Origin: Amycolatopsis tucumanensis
GTDB lineage: Bacteria; Actinomycetota; Actinomycetes; Mycobacteriales; Pseudonocardiaceae
Length of the DNA: 64,000 nt
Assembly: GCF_021654135.1 (NCBI RefSeq)
Contig: NZ_JAKGSD010000027.1
Span: 50,286-114,285 of the forward strand
Reading direction: 5' to 3'
Shown here: piece after piece, positions 1 to 8,330 of the stretch
Numbering within the stretch: position 1 is the stretch's first letter
How the letters are laid out: each line of letters starts with the position of its first letter
The notes under the pieces: model-generated
The model's input: only the letters and a program-made list of their open reading frames with translations
The model's database searches: none
Told to the model about the DNA's origin: nothing
Program-made: the position numbers and the translations under genes

Positions 1-974
1 GGCGGCACCTTCGTGCCGGACAACACCACCTGGGTCACCGATTTCGTCGCCGCCGCGAAGCCGGGCAGGCCCGCCGCCTTGAAGTGCCCGTGCCCGAGCA
101 GGACGTGCGTGACCCGCTCCTGCGCCATCAGCGGGAACGAGACCTCCGGGTCGGCGGTGCCGAGAACCAGGCACGCGCCGACGCTGTGCGGGCCGTGGAC
201 CGCGCACACGATGCCGGCGTTGTGGATGATGGGGATCAGGTGGGCCACCCGGGTGTCCGGGCTCCAGCCCCAGGAACGCGCGTAGGCCAGGGCGTTGTAC
301 CAGTATTCGGCGTGCAGCCGCGGGATCACCTTCGGCACCCCGGTGGTGCCGCCGGAGAGCTGGAAGACCGCGACGTCGTCGGGATCGATGCCGCGCTGAA
401 TCTGCTCCACCGTCGCGCGGGCGGCCCGCGGATCGACGCCGGCGCCGAGCGACTCGATCGCGACGCCCGCGGCGCCGGCGGAATCGCCCAGCACCAGCAC
501 GTGACGCAGTGTGGGGTGGTCGCGCTGCTGCTCGACGGCGAAGCCGACCAGGTCGAACCCGCGGTTGTCCGCCTCCACCAGGTGGGCGACGGCGCCGACC
601 CGCCTGCTGATCTCGCCGATCTCGTGGCCGCGGTGCGCGGCCAGGGTGCACACCGGAACCAGCCCGGCCTTGAGCACCCCGTACCAGGCGAGGATCGCCC
701 CGAGCCGGTTCGAGACCTGGAACAGCACCGGATCACCGGGCGCCAGGCCCAGCCCGGCCAGGCCCGCCGCGAGGAGGTCGGTGCGCTCGTCCAGTTCCCG
801 GAAGGTCACCCGCCCGTCGAGCGCGACGACCGCGTCGCGCTCCGGATGGGCCACCGCGACCGCGTGCAGCTCGTCCGCGATCGTGGCCGTGCCCCACAGG
901 CCCGCCTCCCGGTACCGGCGCACCACGTCCCCGGGGTAGGTGACGAGCCGCTCGCCCCACCGGCTTGTCCTCAT
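1..974 (-). CDS. Salicylyl-AMP ligase-like ANL adenylate-forming enzyme (C-terminus beyond window)
   Basis: Adenylate-forming (ANL) enzyme expected to activate an aromatic acid with ATP. About 324 N-terminal residues are visible; the C-terminal hinge and small domain lie beyond base 1. The P-loop LSGGTTGVPK sits near residues 203-212, followed by PRLHAEYWYN and a His-Asn (IIHN) segment, as in 2,3-dihydroxybenzoate- and salicylate-AMP ligases rather than fatty-acyl ligases. The ATG at 974 overlaps the TGA of the upstream flavoprotein gene (ATGA), so the two are co-translated. In Streptomyces sdg clusters a salicylyl-AMP ligase works with a CoA transferase and salicylyl-CoA 5-hydroxylase; substrate assignment here rests on that neighbour. 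A generic aryl-CoA ligase is the alternative. Confidence 0.82.
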   Translation of the reverse strand, partial: MRTSRWGERLVTYPGDVVRRYREAGLWGTATIADELHAVAVAHPERDAVVALDGRVTFRELDERTDLLAAGLAGLGLAPGDPVLFQVSNRLGAILAWYGVLKAGLVPVCTLAAHRGHEIGEISRRVGAVAHLVEADNRGFDLVGFAVEQQRDHPTLRHVLVLGDSAGAAGVAIESLGAGVDPRAARATVEQIQRGIDPDDVAVFQLSGGTTGVPKVIPRLHAEYWYNALAYARSWGWSPDTRVAHLIPIIHNAGIVCAVHGPHSVGACLVLGTADPEVSFPLMAQERVTHVLLGHGHFKAAGLPGFAAATKSVTQVVLSGTKVP

Positions 975-2509
975 GCCGCCTCCTCGGTGAACGAGATCAG
1001 GTCGCACCGCCCGCTGATCAGGCCGGCCGCGAGGTCGCCGCGCGAGCTCGGCGGACCGTCCACGACCACCAGCCCGCCCGCTTCAGTGCGGACCCGTTCG
1101 GCCAGATCGAGCCGGGTCAGCACGGCGAGCCGGTCGGCGGGGCCGGCGAACCGGAAACCGTCGGCCCCGTCCCGTCGAGCTTGACGCGCCCGCGCGACGA
1201 CGGCATCTCCGGCGTCGTCCCAGGGATCGGCGACCGCGTCGGCGAACGTCGTGAGCGCCAGGCCCTCGGGAACGGCCGGGAGAACGCGTCGCGGGAACTC
1301 GGCCTCCCCGTGCCGCAGGGGCTGGTCCAGCACCCAGTCGACGAGGTCCCGGGCCGGGGGTGCCGAGTTCGCGTACTGCTCGGCCGCGGCGGCGACGACC
1401 TCCGGGCTGGTGGCGGCGAAGCGGTCGAGCGGGACGTTGCCCGCTCTGGTCATGTAGGCGACCATCAGCCGCTCGACCGGGATGTGCAGCCGCGACGGGA
1501 ACGACTCCCACCACAGCTGGCTCCGCCGGGCCAGCTCCTGCATCCGCTCCACGTCCGGGCGGCGGGACGCCTCGTAGCGCGCGAACGCCGCCGCCGCATC
1601 GGGTTCGCCGGCCAGCGCTTCGACCAGTCCGATCGCGTCCTCCATCGCGAGCTTGGTGCCCGAGCCGATGGAGAAGTGGGCGGTGTGCGCGGCGTCCCCG
1701 AGCAACACGACCCGCCCGGACGACCATCGCTTGCACCGCACGGTGCGGAACCGCGTCCAGCGGGTCCGGTTGCCGATCAGCGAGTGCCCGCGCAGCTGCG
1801 TGGCGAACACCTGCTCCAGGTACCGCAACGAGGTGGTGTCCGACGCGTCGGGCGGTGTCGCGTCCGTGGACCGGTCGAACCCGGCGCGCCGCCACGTCTC
1901 CTCGTCGGTTTCGATCAGGAACGTGCTGTGGCCGCTCGAGTAGGGATAGGCGTGGGTCACGAACACGCCGTGCTCCGTGCCCACCGGGGCGAACATCGCG
2001 TCCGGCAGCGCGAACTCCGCGCCGCACCACAGGTAGAGCCCGCGGCCGACCTCGATGTCCTCGCCGAAACCGCCGGTGCTCCGGGTGGCGCTGCTGACCC
2101 CGTCGGCGGCGACGACGATGTCCGCGTCGAGCTCGTCGGCCGCGCGCCGGGCGCCGTATTCGATGCGCACCCCCGCCTTCTCGGCGTGCCGCCGGAGCAC
2201 GGCGAGCAGTTCGGTGCGGGCGATACCGATCAGCCGGTCGTTGCGCACCCGCGCGCTCCGGTCCCGGACGGTCATCGTCATGTCGTGCCGGTGGCCGGCG
2301 GCCAGGATGTCGCGCAGGGTGTCCGCGTCGGCCGCCTCGAGCCTGCGTTGGGTGCCGGCCGCCAGTCCCACCCCGAAGCCGAACGTCTTGTCGGGCTCGC
2401 CCTGCTCGTGCACGACCACCTCGCACGAGGGCTGGGCCAGCTTCAGCAGACGCGCGGCGTAGAGACCGCCCGGGCCCCCGCCGAGCACCGCGGCGCGGCG
2501 TACTTGCAT
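971..2509 (-). CDS. FAD-dependent aryl-CoA hydroxylase (salicylyl-CoA 5-hydroxylase-like)
   Basis: Group A flavin monooxygenase of 512 residues. It has the N-terminal dinucleotide fold LGGGPGG (residues 9-15), a DG-type motif VVAADGVSS, and a second FAD motif LLGDAAHTAHFSIGSG. The early FGFGVGL segment and overall pattern fit salicylyl-CoA 5-hydroxylase / 2-aminobenzoyl-CoA monooxygenase, which hydroxylate CoA-activated aromatics. The flavoprotein part ends near residue 370; the last ~60 residues (RLDLAERVRTEAGG, then SGRCDLISF) resemble only the end of an old-yellow-enzyme barrel, as found complete in the larger bifunctional homologues. Start ATG 2509 follows a GGAGG. It leads a two-gene operon with the ligase and is divergent from hyuA. 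Confidence 0.82.
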   Translation of the reverse strand: MQVRRAAVLGGGPGGLYAARLLKLAQPSCEVVVHEQGEPDKTFGFGVGLAAGTQRRLEAADADTLRDILAAGHRHDMTMTVRDRSARVRNDRLIGIARTELLAVLRRHAEKAGVRIEYGARRAADELDADIVVAADGVSSATRSTGGFGEDIEVGRGLYLWCGAEFALPDAMFAPVGTEHGVFVTHAYPYSSGHSTFLIETDEETWRRAGFDRSTDATPPDASDTTSLRYLEQVFATQLRGHSLIGNRTRWTRFRTVRCKRWSSGRVVLLGDAAHTAHFSIGSGTKLAMEDAIGLVEALAGEPDAAAAFARYEASRRPDVERMQELARRSQLWWESFPSRLHIPVERLMVAYMTRAGNVPLDRFAATSPEVVAAAAEQYANSAPPARDLVDWVLDQPLRHGEAEFPRRVLPAVPEGLALTTFADAVADPWDDAGDAVVARARQARRDGADGFRFAGPADRLAVLTRLDLAERVRTEAGGLVVVDGPPSSRGDLAAGLISGRCDLISFTEEAA

Positions 2510-2543
2510 CCCGACCTCCAGGTTGTGACGGCACTTCCGCTCG

Positions 2544-2606
2544 TTGACTTAGGCGTAGAGTATTCGACGTACACGACGACAAGTCAAGCGACGGCGAGCT
2601 TGACTT
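2544..2606. promoter_or_regulatory. Divergent control region with TTGACTT half-sites
   Basis: The 206-base gap between the flavoprotein gene and hyuA carries a perfect 9-base inverted repeat, AAGTCAAGC (2581-2589) and GCTTGACTT (2598-2606), plus a further TTGACTT at 2544-2550. The gap is less GC-rich than its surroundings. The three half-sites suggest a dimeric repressor or activator controlling both divergent operons; no regulator gene lies next to it, so the protein is unknown. Confidence 0.55.
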
Positions 2607-2715
2607 CAAACACAGGCGTTTAATAGTCTACGTTGCCGTAACCACTCGTGGAGCCTGGGCGTGCCCACCTCGTCGGTGCCCCCGCGGTCTCAATCCACGC
2701 AAAGGAGCGTGAGTC

Positions 2716-4836
2716 ATGGCGTATGTCATCGGCGTGGACGTGGGCGGTACGTTCACCGACGCCGTTCTCGACGACGACGCGGGCACAGTCCTCGCGGCCA
2801 AGTCGCCGTCCACCCCGCCGGACTACTCCCGGGGTGTTCTCGATGTGCTGGAGCTGCTCGCCGAGCAGCTGGGCAAGCCGCTGAAGGAGATGCTCGCCGA
2901 CACCCACCACATCGCGCACGGCACCACGTCGTCGCTGAACGCGCTGGTCATGGGGAACGTGCCACCGGTCGGCTTCCTCACCACCAAGGGGCACCGGGAC
3001 TCGATCTTCATCATGAACGTCGAGGGCCGCTACCTCGGCCGGTCCCCGCACGAACTGCAGAACGTGCTGGGACAGGCGAAGGACCACACGCTGCTGCCGA
3101 AACGCCTCGCGCTCGAGGTGACCGAGCGCATCGACCGCGACGGCAACGTCGTGGTCGGCCTCGACGAGGACGAGGCCCGCTCCGCGATCCGCGCGCTGCT
3201 CGCCGACGGCGTGCGGGCGATCGCCGTGTCGCTGTTGTGGTCGTTCCGCAACCCGGTCCACGAACGGCGGCTGCGGGAACTGGTCGCCGAGGAGGACCCC
3301 GGCGTCTTCGTCGCGTTGTCGAGCGAAGTCAGCCCCCGCATCCGGGAGTTCGCCCGCAACGCCACCACGATCATGAGCACCCAGATCGGCCCCGGGCTGC
3401 GGGACTACCTCACCACGCTGGAGGACACCCTTCGCGCGAACGACCTCGCCGGCCCGCTCCTGGTGATGCAGAGCAACGGCGGCGCGGTCGCGGCCAAGGA
3501 GGCCCCGGCCACCGCGATCAGCACCGTCGGCTCCGTGCTGACCGGCGGTGTCGTCGGCTCGGTGGCGCTCGGGCGCCAGCTCGGGCACCGCAACATCATC
3601 TCCACCGACGTCGGGGGCACGACCTTCCTCGCCGGGCTGGTCGTGGACGGCGAACCGGTGCGCGACACCACGACCGTGATCAACCACCACCCGATCAACG
3701 TGCCCACGCTGCGGGTGGACGCGATCGGTTCCGGTGGTGGCGCGATCGCCTGGCTCGACGCCGGCGGCAACCTCCGCATCGGGCCGCGCAGCGCGCAAGC
3801 CGTGCCCGGCCCGGCCTGCTACGGCAACGGCGGCACCGAACCGACCAACACCGACGCGAACCTGGTGCTGGGCATCCTGCCCGAGCGCGGCCTGCTCGGC
3901 GGGCGCAAACCCCTCTCGCTCGAGCTGGCCAGGCAGGCCATCGACACCCAGATCGCCAAACCGCTCGGGCTCTCGGTCGAGGAGGCCGCGGCCGCGATCT
4001 ACACCGTGCAGAACGCCCAGACCGGCGACCTGCTGCGCAAGACCGTCGTCGAGGCCGGTCACGACCCGCGCGAGTTCGTGCTGTACGCCTTCGGCGGCGC
4101 CGGTCCCGCGCACTGCGCCGGCTACGCCGCCGAGGTCGGGGTCGACGAAGTGGTGGTCCCGCTGGGCCCGGTCGCCTCCGCGTTCTCCGCCTACGGCCTC
4201 GCGTCCTCGGACATCGCGCTCGCCGCCGAGCTGTCCGATCCCGCCGTCGTGCCGTTCGACCCGGAGCGGGCCGAACAGAACTTCCGGGACCTGGAAAAGC
4301 AGGTTCGCGAAGGGCTGGACCGCCAGGGGGTGCGGTTCGACACCGTCGAGGTCCACCGCGAGATCGACATGCGCTACTCCATGCAGCTCGCGGAGGTCAC
4401 CACCCCGGTCGCGGCCGGACCGCTGGACATGGCCGCGATCGAGGAAGCCGCGGCGGCGTTCGAGGAGCGCTACGCCGCGCTCTACGGCAAGGACGCCGGG
4501 TTCCGGGAGGCCGGCATCCAGGCCATCACCTTCCGGGTCCGGGGAATCGGCGTGCTGCCGTTCTCGCCGGAGCTGCCCGCGATCCCCGCCGCCGCCTCAC
4601 CGGACCCGGCCGGGGCGCGGGTGGGGCACCGCCCGGTCTGCCTTGACGCCGCCACCGGCTACGTGGACACGCCCGTCTACGACTACCGCGAACTGCGTGC
4701 CGGGCACCAGCTCGCCGGCCCCGCCATCGTCGAGGTCCCGACCACCACCGTCGTCGTGCCGGACGGCACCACCGGCACGGTGGACTCGCTCGGCAACCTG
4801 ATCATCCGCCGCACCTCCGCCAGGAGCGCCTCATGA
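2716..4836 (+). CDS. hyuA: HyuA-type subunit of ATP-dependent hydantoinase / ketone carboxylase
   Basis: Protein of 706 residues, normal for HyuA / acetone- or acetophenone-carboxylase subunits of the ASKHA ATPase fold. The phosphate-1 loop GVDVGGTFTDAV is at residues 6-17, a second GTT-rich segment (HIAHGTTSSLNAL) follows, and STDVGGTTF and FGGAGPAH occur later, all typical ATP-binding elements. These enzymes use ATP to hydrolyse N-methylhydantoin-type rings or to carboxylate ketones together with a HyuB partner. The start is clear: AAAGGAG lies 8 bases before ATG 2716. Its stop overlaps the hyuB start (ATGA). The divergent aryl-CoA genes favour an aromatic substrate, but the sequence cannot choose between hydantoinase and carboxylase. 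Confidence 0.85.
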   Translation: MAYVIGVDVGGTFTDAVLDDDAGTVLAAKSPSTPPDYSRGVLDVLELLAEQLGKPLKEMLADTHHIAHGTTSSLNALVMGNVPPVGFLTTKGHRDSIFIMNVEGRYLGRSPHELQNVLGQAKDHTLLPKRLALEVTERIDRDGNVVVGLDEDEARSAIRALLADGVRAIAVSLLWSFRNPVHERRLRELVAEEDPGVFVALSSEVSPRIREFARNATTIMSTQIGPGLRDYLTTLEDTLRANDLAGPLLVMQSNGGAVAAKEAPATAISTVGSVLTGGVVGSVALGRQLGHRNIISTDVGGTTFLAGLVVDGEPVRDTTTVINHHPINVPTLRVDAIGSGGGAIAWLDAGGNLRIGPRSAQAVPGPACYGNGGTEPTNTDANLVLGILPERGLLGGRKPLSLELARQAIDTQIAKPLGLSVEEAAAAIYTVQNAQTGDLLRKTVVEAGHDPREFVLYAFGGAGPAHCAGYAAEVGVDEVVVPLGPVASAFSAYGLASSDIALAAELSDPAVVPFDPERAEQNFRDLEKQVREGLDRQGVRFDTVEVHREIDMRYSMQLAEVTTPVAAGPLDMAAIEEAAAAFEERYAALYGKDAGFREAGIQAITFRVRGIGVLPFSPELPAIPAAASPDPAGARVGHRPVCLDAATGYVDTPVYDYRELRAGHQLAGPAIVEVPTTTVVVPDGTTGTVDSLGNLIIRRTSARSAS

Positions 4837-7142
4837 GCATGCCCATCCCCGGTTCCGAGGTCTTCGCGAGCCGCCCGGCCGACCCCGCCGAACTGCAGCG
4901 GTCGCTGCCCACCACCCTGCCCACGCACACCGTCACCCAGGAGCAGATCGACGCGCTCGACCCGCTCACCTACGAGGTCGTGCGCCACCGGCTCTGGTCG
5001 GTCACCGACGAGATGGGCGAGGCGCTCAAGCGCATGTCCGGCTCGCCGATCGTGACCGACGCCAACGACTTCGACTTCGCCATCTCCGACGAACTCGGCC
5101 AGGAAGTCCAGGTCGGCCTGTACAACACGATGCTCGTCGGCGCGGTCGACCTGGCCATCTACTGGACGCTGCGCAACCGCGCCACCAACCCCGGCATCGC
5201 CGAGGGCGACATGTTCCTCACCAACGACCCGTGGGTCGGCGGCGGGCTGCACCAGAACGACGTGATGGTGTACCAGCCCGTTTTCCACGACGGCAAGCTG
5301 TTCGCCTGGACCAGCGCGATCTGCCACGAACCGGACCTGGGCGGCGTCGGGCTCGGCTCCTTCTCCCCCGCCGCGCAGGACGTGTTCTCCGAATCCCTGC
5401 CCACCCCGCCGGTCAAGGTGGTGCGCGACTTCCAGTTGCAACGCGACGTCGCCGACCTGTGGGTCCGGCGCTCCCGGGTGCCCATGCTCGTCGCACTCGA
5501 CCTGCGCGCCAAGGTCGGCGCCAACAACGTCGGCCGGGAACGGCTGCACGCGCTGATCGAGCAGTACGGCGCCGACACGGTCAAGGCCGTCATGAAGCGG
5601 ATGATGGCCGACGCCGAGTCCCGGCTGCGCGGCAAGCTCGCCGCCCTGCCCGACGGCAGCTGGACCGCGACGGGCTACCAGGACCAGTCCCACGAGGGCG
5701 ACCGCGGCCTGCACAAGATCACCGTGACCACCACCAAGACCGGCGATCACCTCACGTTCGACTTCACCGGCACCGACCCGCAGTCGGGCGTCGTGAACTG
5801 CACCTACGCCGGGATGCGCGGCGGCGTCATGCTCGCCCTCCTCCCCGTGCTGGCCGGCGACATCCCGTGGTCGGCAGGCGGGCTCATGCGCTGCTTCGAC
5901 CTGATCACCGAGGAAGGCACGCTCAACAACGCGACCTACCCCGCCGCCGTCGGACGGGGCCCCATCGGCCCGGCCTGGCTCACCGGCAACCTCGTCGCCG
6001 AATGCCTGGCGCAGATGCTCGACCGCGACCTCGAACTCGGCAAGAACGTCCAGGCGACCTGTTGCGGCACCTGGGACACCGCGGTCATCGCGGGACTCGA
6101 CGAGCGCGGCGAGCAACCCGCGCCGTTCCTCAACATCATCATGGAGCCGATGTCCGGCGGGTACGGCGCGCGGCCGCACGCCGACGGCATCGACACCGGC
6201 GGGCTCTTCTGCATCCCGATGGGCCGCATCCCCGACGTGGAGATGACCGAGTTCCTCTACCCGGTGCTGGCCCTGTGGCGGCGTGAGGTCCCGGACTCGG
6301 GCGGACCGGGGCGGCACCGCGGCGGGGTCGGGGCGTCGATCGCCATCACCCCGCACGGAACCAGCATCCCCATGGGACTCGTCCTCGCCTCCAACGGCAA
6401 GGCGGTGTCCCAGAACGGCGGTCTCGCCGGCGGGCACCCCGGCAACACCGGGCTCGACGTGCTGGCCCGGCACAGCCGCGTCACCGATCTCCTCGCCGCC
6501 GGGCGGATGCCCAGCGAGCTGTCCGAGATCAGCGAGCACCTCGAACCGGCGCAGAACTACGCGTCCAGCCACCTCGCGCCGGGTGAGGTGTTCGTGATGA
6601 CCTGGCAGGGCGGCGGAGGCTACGGCGACCCGCTGAACCGGGATCCCGAGGCGGTCGCCCGCGATCTCCGGGAACAGAAGATCACCGCCGGCGCCGCCCG
6701 GTCCGTCTACGGCGTCGTCGTCGAGAACGGCACCGTGGACGAGGCGGCGACCGCGGCTGAACGCGACCGCCTGCGGGCGGCGCGACGGCAACGCTCGCGG
6801 GTCCTTCGCGTGCCCAGCGGCCGCAAGACCGGCGCGACCTCGGTGAAGCGCCTCGACGACAACCTCGTCGAGGTGACCGACGGGGCGCGGGCCGCGGTGG
6901 CGTGCCGCCACTGCCAGGAGATCCTCGGCGAGGGCGACGACCTCGCCCTCGCGGTCTACGAAGGGCCGGCCACCGACGCCGGGCCGCAGATCATCGCGAA
7001 CGCCGCGGACTACGTGGACGCTCCGGTGGTCTTCCGGCAGTACTGCTGCCCGTCCTGCTGGACGGCGCTGTACTCGGCGGTCGTGCCCGCAGGCCACGCC
7101 ACGCCGCCGCTCGCCGGGCTGATCGCGACCCCGGCAGCGTGA
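4833..7142 (+). CDS. hyuB: HyuB-type subunit fused to an acetone-carboxylase-gamma-like zinc domain
   Basis: Protein of 769 residues; standalone HyuB proteins are usually nearer 520-600. Residues about 30-600 are HyuB-like (DPLTYEVVRHRLWSVTDEMG, FLTNDPWVGGGLHQND, VSGG/GGGGYGDP motifs). The extra C-terminal ~110 residues contain CRHC near residue 690 and CCPSC near residue 737, the spacing of a zinc ribbon like the small gamma subunit of acetone carboxylase. So beta and gamma subunits appear fused. This favours a carboxylase (acetone, acetophenone or related ketone) over a simple hydantoinase. Translationally coupled to hyuA by a 4-base overlap, and followed by a long hairpin that probably ends the operon. 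Confidence 0.85.
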   Translation: MSMPIPGSEVFASRPADPAELQRSLPTTLPTHTVTQEQIDALDPLTYEVVRHRLWSVTDEMGEALKRMSGSPIVTDANDFDFAISDELGQEVQVGLYNTMLVGAVDLAIYWTLRNRATNPGIAEGDMFLTNDPWVGGGLHQNDVMVYQPVFHDGKLFAWTSAICHEPDLGGVGLGSFSPAAQDVFSESLPTPPVKVVRDFQLQRDVADLWVRRSRVPMLVALDLRAKVGANNVGRERLHALIEQYGADTVKAVMKRMMADAESRLRGKLAALPDGSWTATGYQDQSHEGDRGLHKITVTTTKTGDHLTFDFTGTDPQSGVVNCTYAGMRGGVMLALLPVLAGDIPWSAGGLMRCFDLITEEGTLNNATYPAAVGRGPIGPAWLTGNLVAECLAQMLDRDLELGKNVQATCCGTWDTAVIAGLDERGEQPAPFLNIIMEPMSGGYGARPHADGIDTGGLFCIPMGRIPDVEMTEFLYPVLALWRREVPDSGGPGRHRGGVGASIAITPHGTSIPMGLVLASNGKAVSQNGGLAGGHPGNTGLDVLARHSRVTDLLAAGRMPSELSEISEHLEPAQNYASSHLAPGEVFVMTWQGGGGYGDPLNRDPEAVARDLREQKITAGAARSVYGVVVENGTVDEAATAAERDRLRAARRQRSRVLRVPSGRKTGATSVKRLDDNLVEVTDGARAAVACRHCQEILGEGDDLALAVYEGPATDAGPQIIANAADYVDAPVVFRQYCCPSCWTALYSAVVPAGHATPPLAGLIATPAA

Positions 7143-7147
7143 GGCGC

Positions 7148-7186
7148 GCGCGGCCGGGTGGAGGTCGACCGTCCATCCGGCCGCGC
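7148..7186 (+). terminator. Long hairpin after hyuB
   Basis: Begins 5 bases after the hyuB stop. Arms GCGCGGCCGGGTGGA (7148-7162) and TCCATCCGGCCGCGC (7172-7186) pair over 15 positions with one G-T wobble around a 9-base loop. No U tract follows, as is common for terminators in high-GC actinobacteria. Confidence 0.6.
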
Positions 7187-7345
7187 ACGATCAGTTGAAC
7201 AGCCCGATAGCCCAGCGCCCCACACGATCAGGGCCGCCGGTATCCCGGAGGCGCTCGCAGAGCACGGGCCATCCCGCTCGCCGCGGTTGTGGCCACGATG
7301 ATCCCTCCACACCGCGCGGCCGGAATGTGGGCACCTGGCGAGACC

Positions 7346-7370
7346 GAACGTTCTCCCCGTACACTCGGGG
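7346..7370 (+). promoter_or_regulatory. Probable promoter/operator of the TetR gene
   Basis: Ahead of the TetR gene lie GAACGTTC (7346-7353, palindromic), a -10-like TACACT (7360-7365) and an inverted repeat CCCCG/CGGGG (7355-7359, 7366-7370) that encloses it. Symmetric sequence around a -10 element, 23 bases before the start codon, suits autorepression by the TetR protein. Inference only. Confidence 0.4.
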
Positions 7371-7392
7371 TGATCGGAAGGCAGGTGACAGG

Positions 7393-8013
7393 GTGTCGGA
7401 AGCACGTTCCCGGCTGCTCGGGACGGCCAGCCGGCTCTTCTACGCGGAGGGGCTGCACTCGGTCGGCATCGACCGGATCGTCGCCGAGGCCAAGGTGACC
7501 CGCGCGACGCTGTACCGGCACTTCCCCAGCAAGGACGATCTGGTCGTCGCCTACCTCACCGCCGCGGACGAGCTGATCCGCGCCCAGATCGAATCGGTGC
7601 GCCAGGCCGGGCACTCCCCCGCCGACACCGTGCGCGCGGTCGCCGGGACCATCGCCGACAGCATCCGTTCGGATGGGTTTCGCGGGTGCGCCTTCCTCAA
7701 CGCCGCCGCCGAGTACCCCGCGCCCGACCACCCGGTCCACCGCGCCGTCCTGACCCACCGGCAGTGGTTCCTCGACACGATCACCGAGCTGATGGCCGCC
7801 ACCGGCGAATCCGAACCCGAGCCGCACGCCAGGCACTTCGTCATGCTGCGCGACGGCGCCATGGCCGCCGGCTGCCTCGCCGACCCGGAAGCGGTCTGCG
7901 AAACCTTCCTCCTCGGCGTCGAAGGAATCCTCAAGTACCGCGACGCCTCCGTGGTGGACCAGGCTACGGTCACGACCCGCCGACGCCGCCGCCCGGCGCG
8001 GGCGTCAACCTGA
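7393..8013 (+). CDS. TetR/AcrR family transcriptional regulator
   Basis: Regulator of 206 residues, normal for TetR. The N-terminal helix-turn-helix (SVGIDRIVAEAKVTRATLYR, then HFPSKDDL) spans about residues 22-52; the rest is a helical ligand-binding domain with Cys in GFRGCAFLN, seen in several aromatic/stress-type TetRs. The chosen start is GTG 7393; the open frame extends further upstream but lacks TetR-like sequence, and GGAAGG lies 11 bases before this GTG. It follows the hyuAB operon on the same strand behind a hairpin and could control it. The last dozen residues (TTRRRRRPARAST) are arginine-rich and unlike the family, perhaps a 3' extension. Confidence 0.85.
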   Translation: MSEARSRLLGTASRLFYAEGLHSVGIDRIVAEAKVTRATLYRHFPSKDDLVVAYLTAADELIRAQIESVRQAGHSPADTVRAVAGTIADSIRSDGFRGCAFLNAAAEYPAPDHPVHRAVLTHRQWFLDTITELMAATGESEPEPHARHFVMLRDGAMAAGCLADPEAVCETFLLGVEGILKYRDASVVDQATVTTRRRRRPARAST

Positions 8014-8062
8014 GGACTGCCCGCCCGGACCGGCCTGCCGGAGGTCCCGCGTGCCCGCCGCC

Positions 8063-8330
8063 GGCTTCGGCAGCCAAAGGCTGAGCGAAACTCCCCGGAC
8101 GTACCCGCCAGCCCTCACACGGAACCCGACCTCGGCAGCCAAACGCCGAGCGGAACTCCCCGAACGCGCCCGCCAAACCCCCACACGGAACCCCGCCTCG
8201 GCAGCCGAAAGGCTGAGCAGAACCTCCCGGACGCGTCCGCCAGACCTTCACACGGAAACCCGGCCTCGGCAGCCAAACGCTGAGCGAAACGCCCCGAACG
8301 CGCCCGCCAGACTCCCAGGCGAAGCGTCGC
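8063..8330. repeat. Four-copy tandem repeat, period 65-68 bp
   Basis: Fills the space between the convergent TetR and DUF5709 genes. Each unit begins with C(T/C)TCGGCAGCC and continues AAACGCTGAGCGGAACTCCC..., then GAACGCGCCCGCCA... and CACACGGAA. Unit starts are near 8066, 8131, 8197 and 8265. Copies differ by scattered substitutions and 1-3 base indels. I see no coding signal in it on either strand. Confidence 0.85.

Noticed and set aside
7195..7392. Longer N-terminus for the TetR protein
   Set aside because: The added 66 residues resemble no TetR and would cover the promoter elements; GTG 7393 fits the family.
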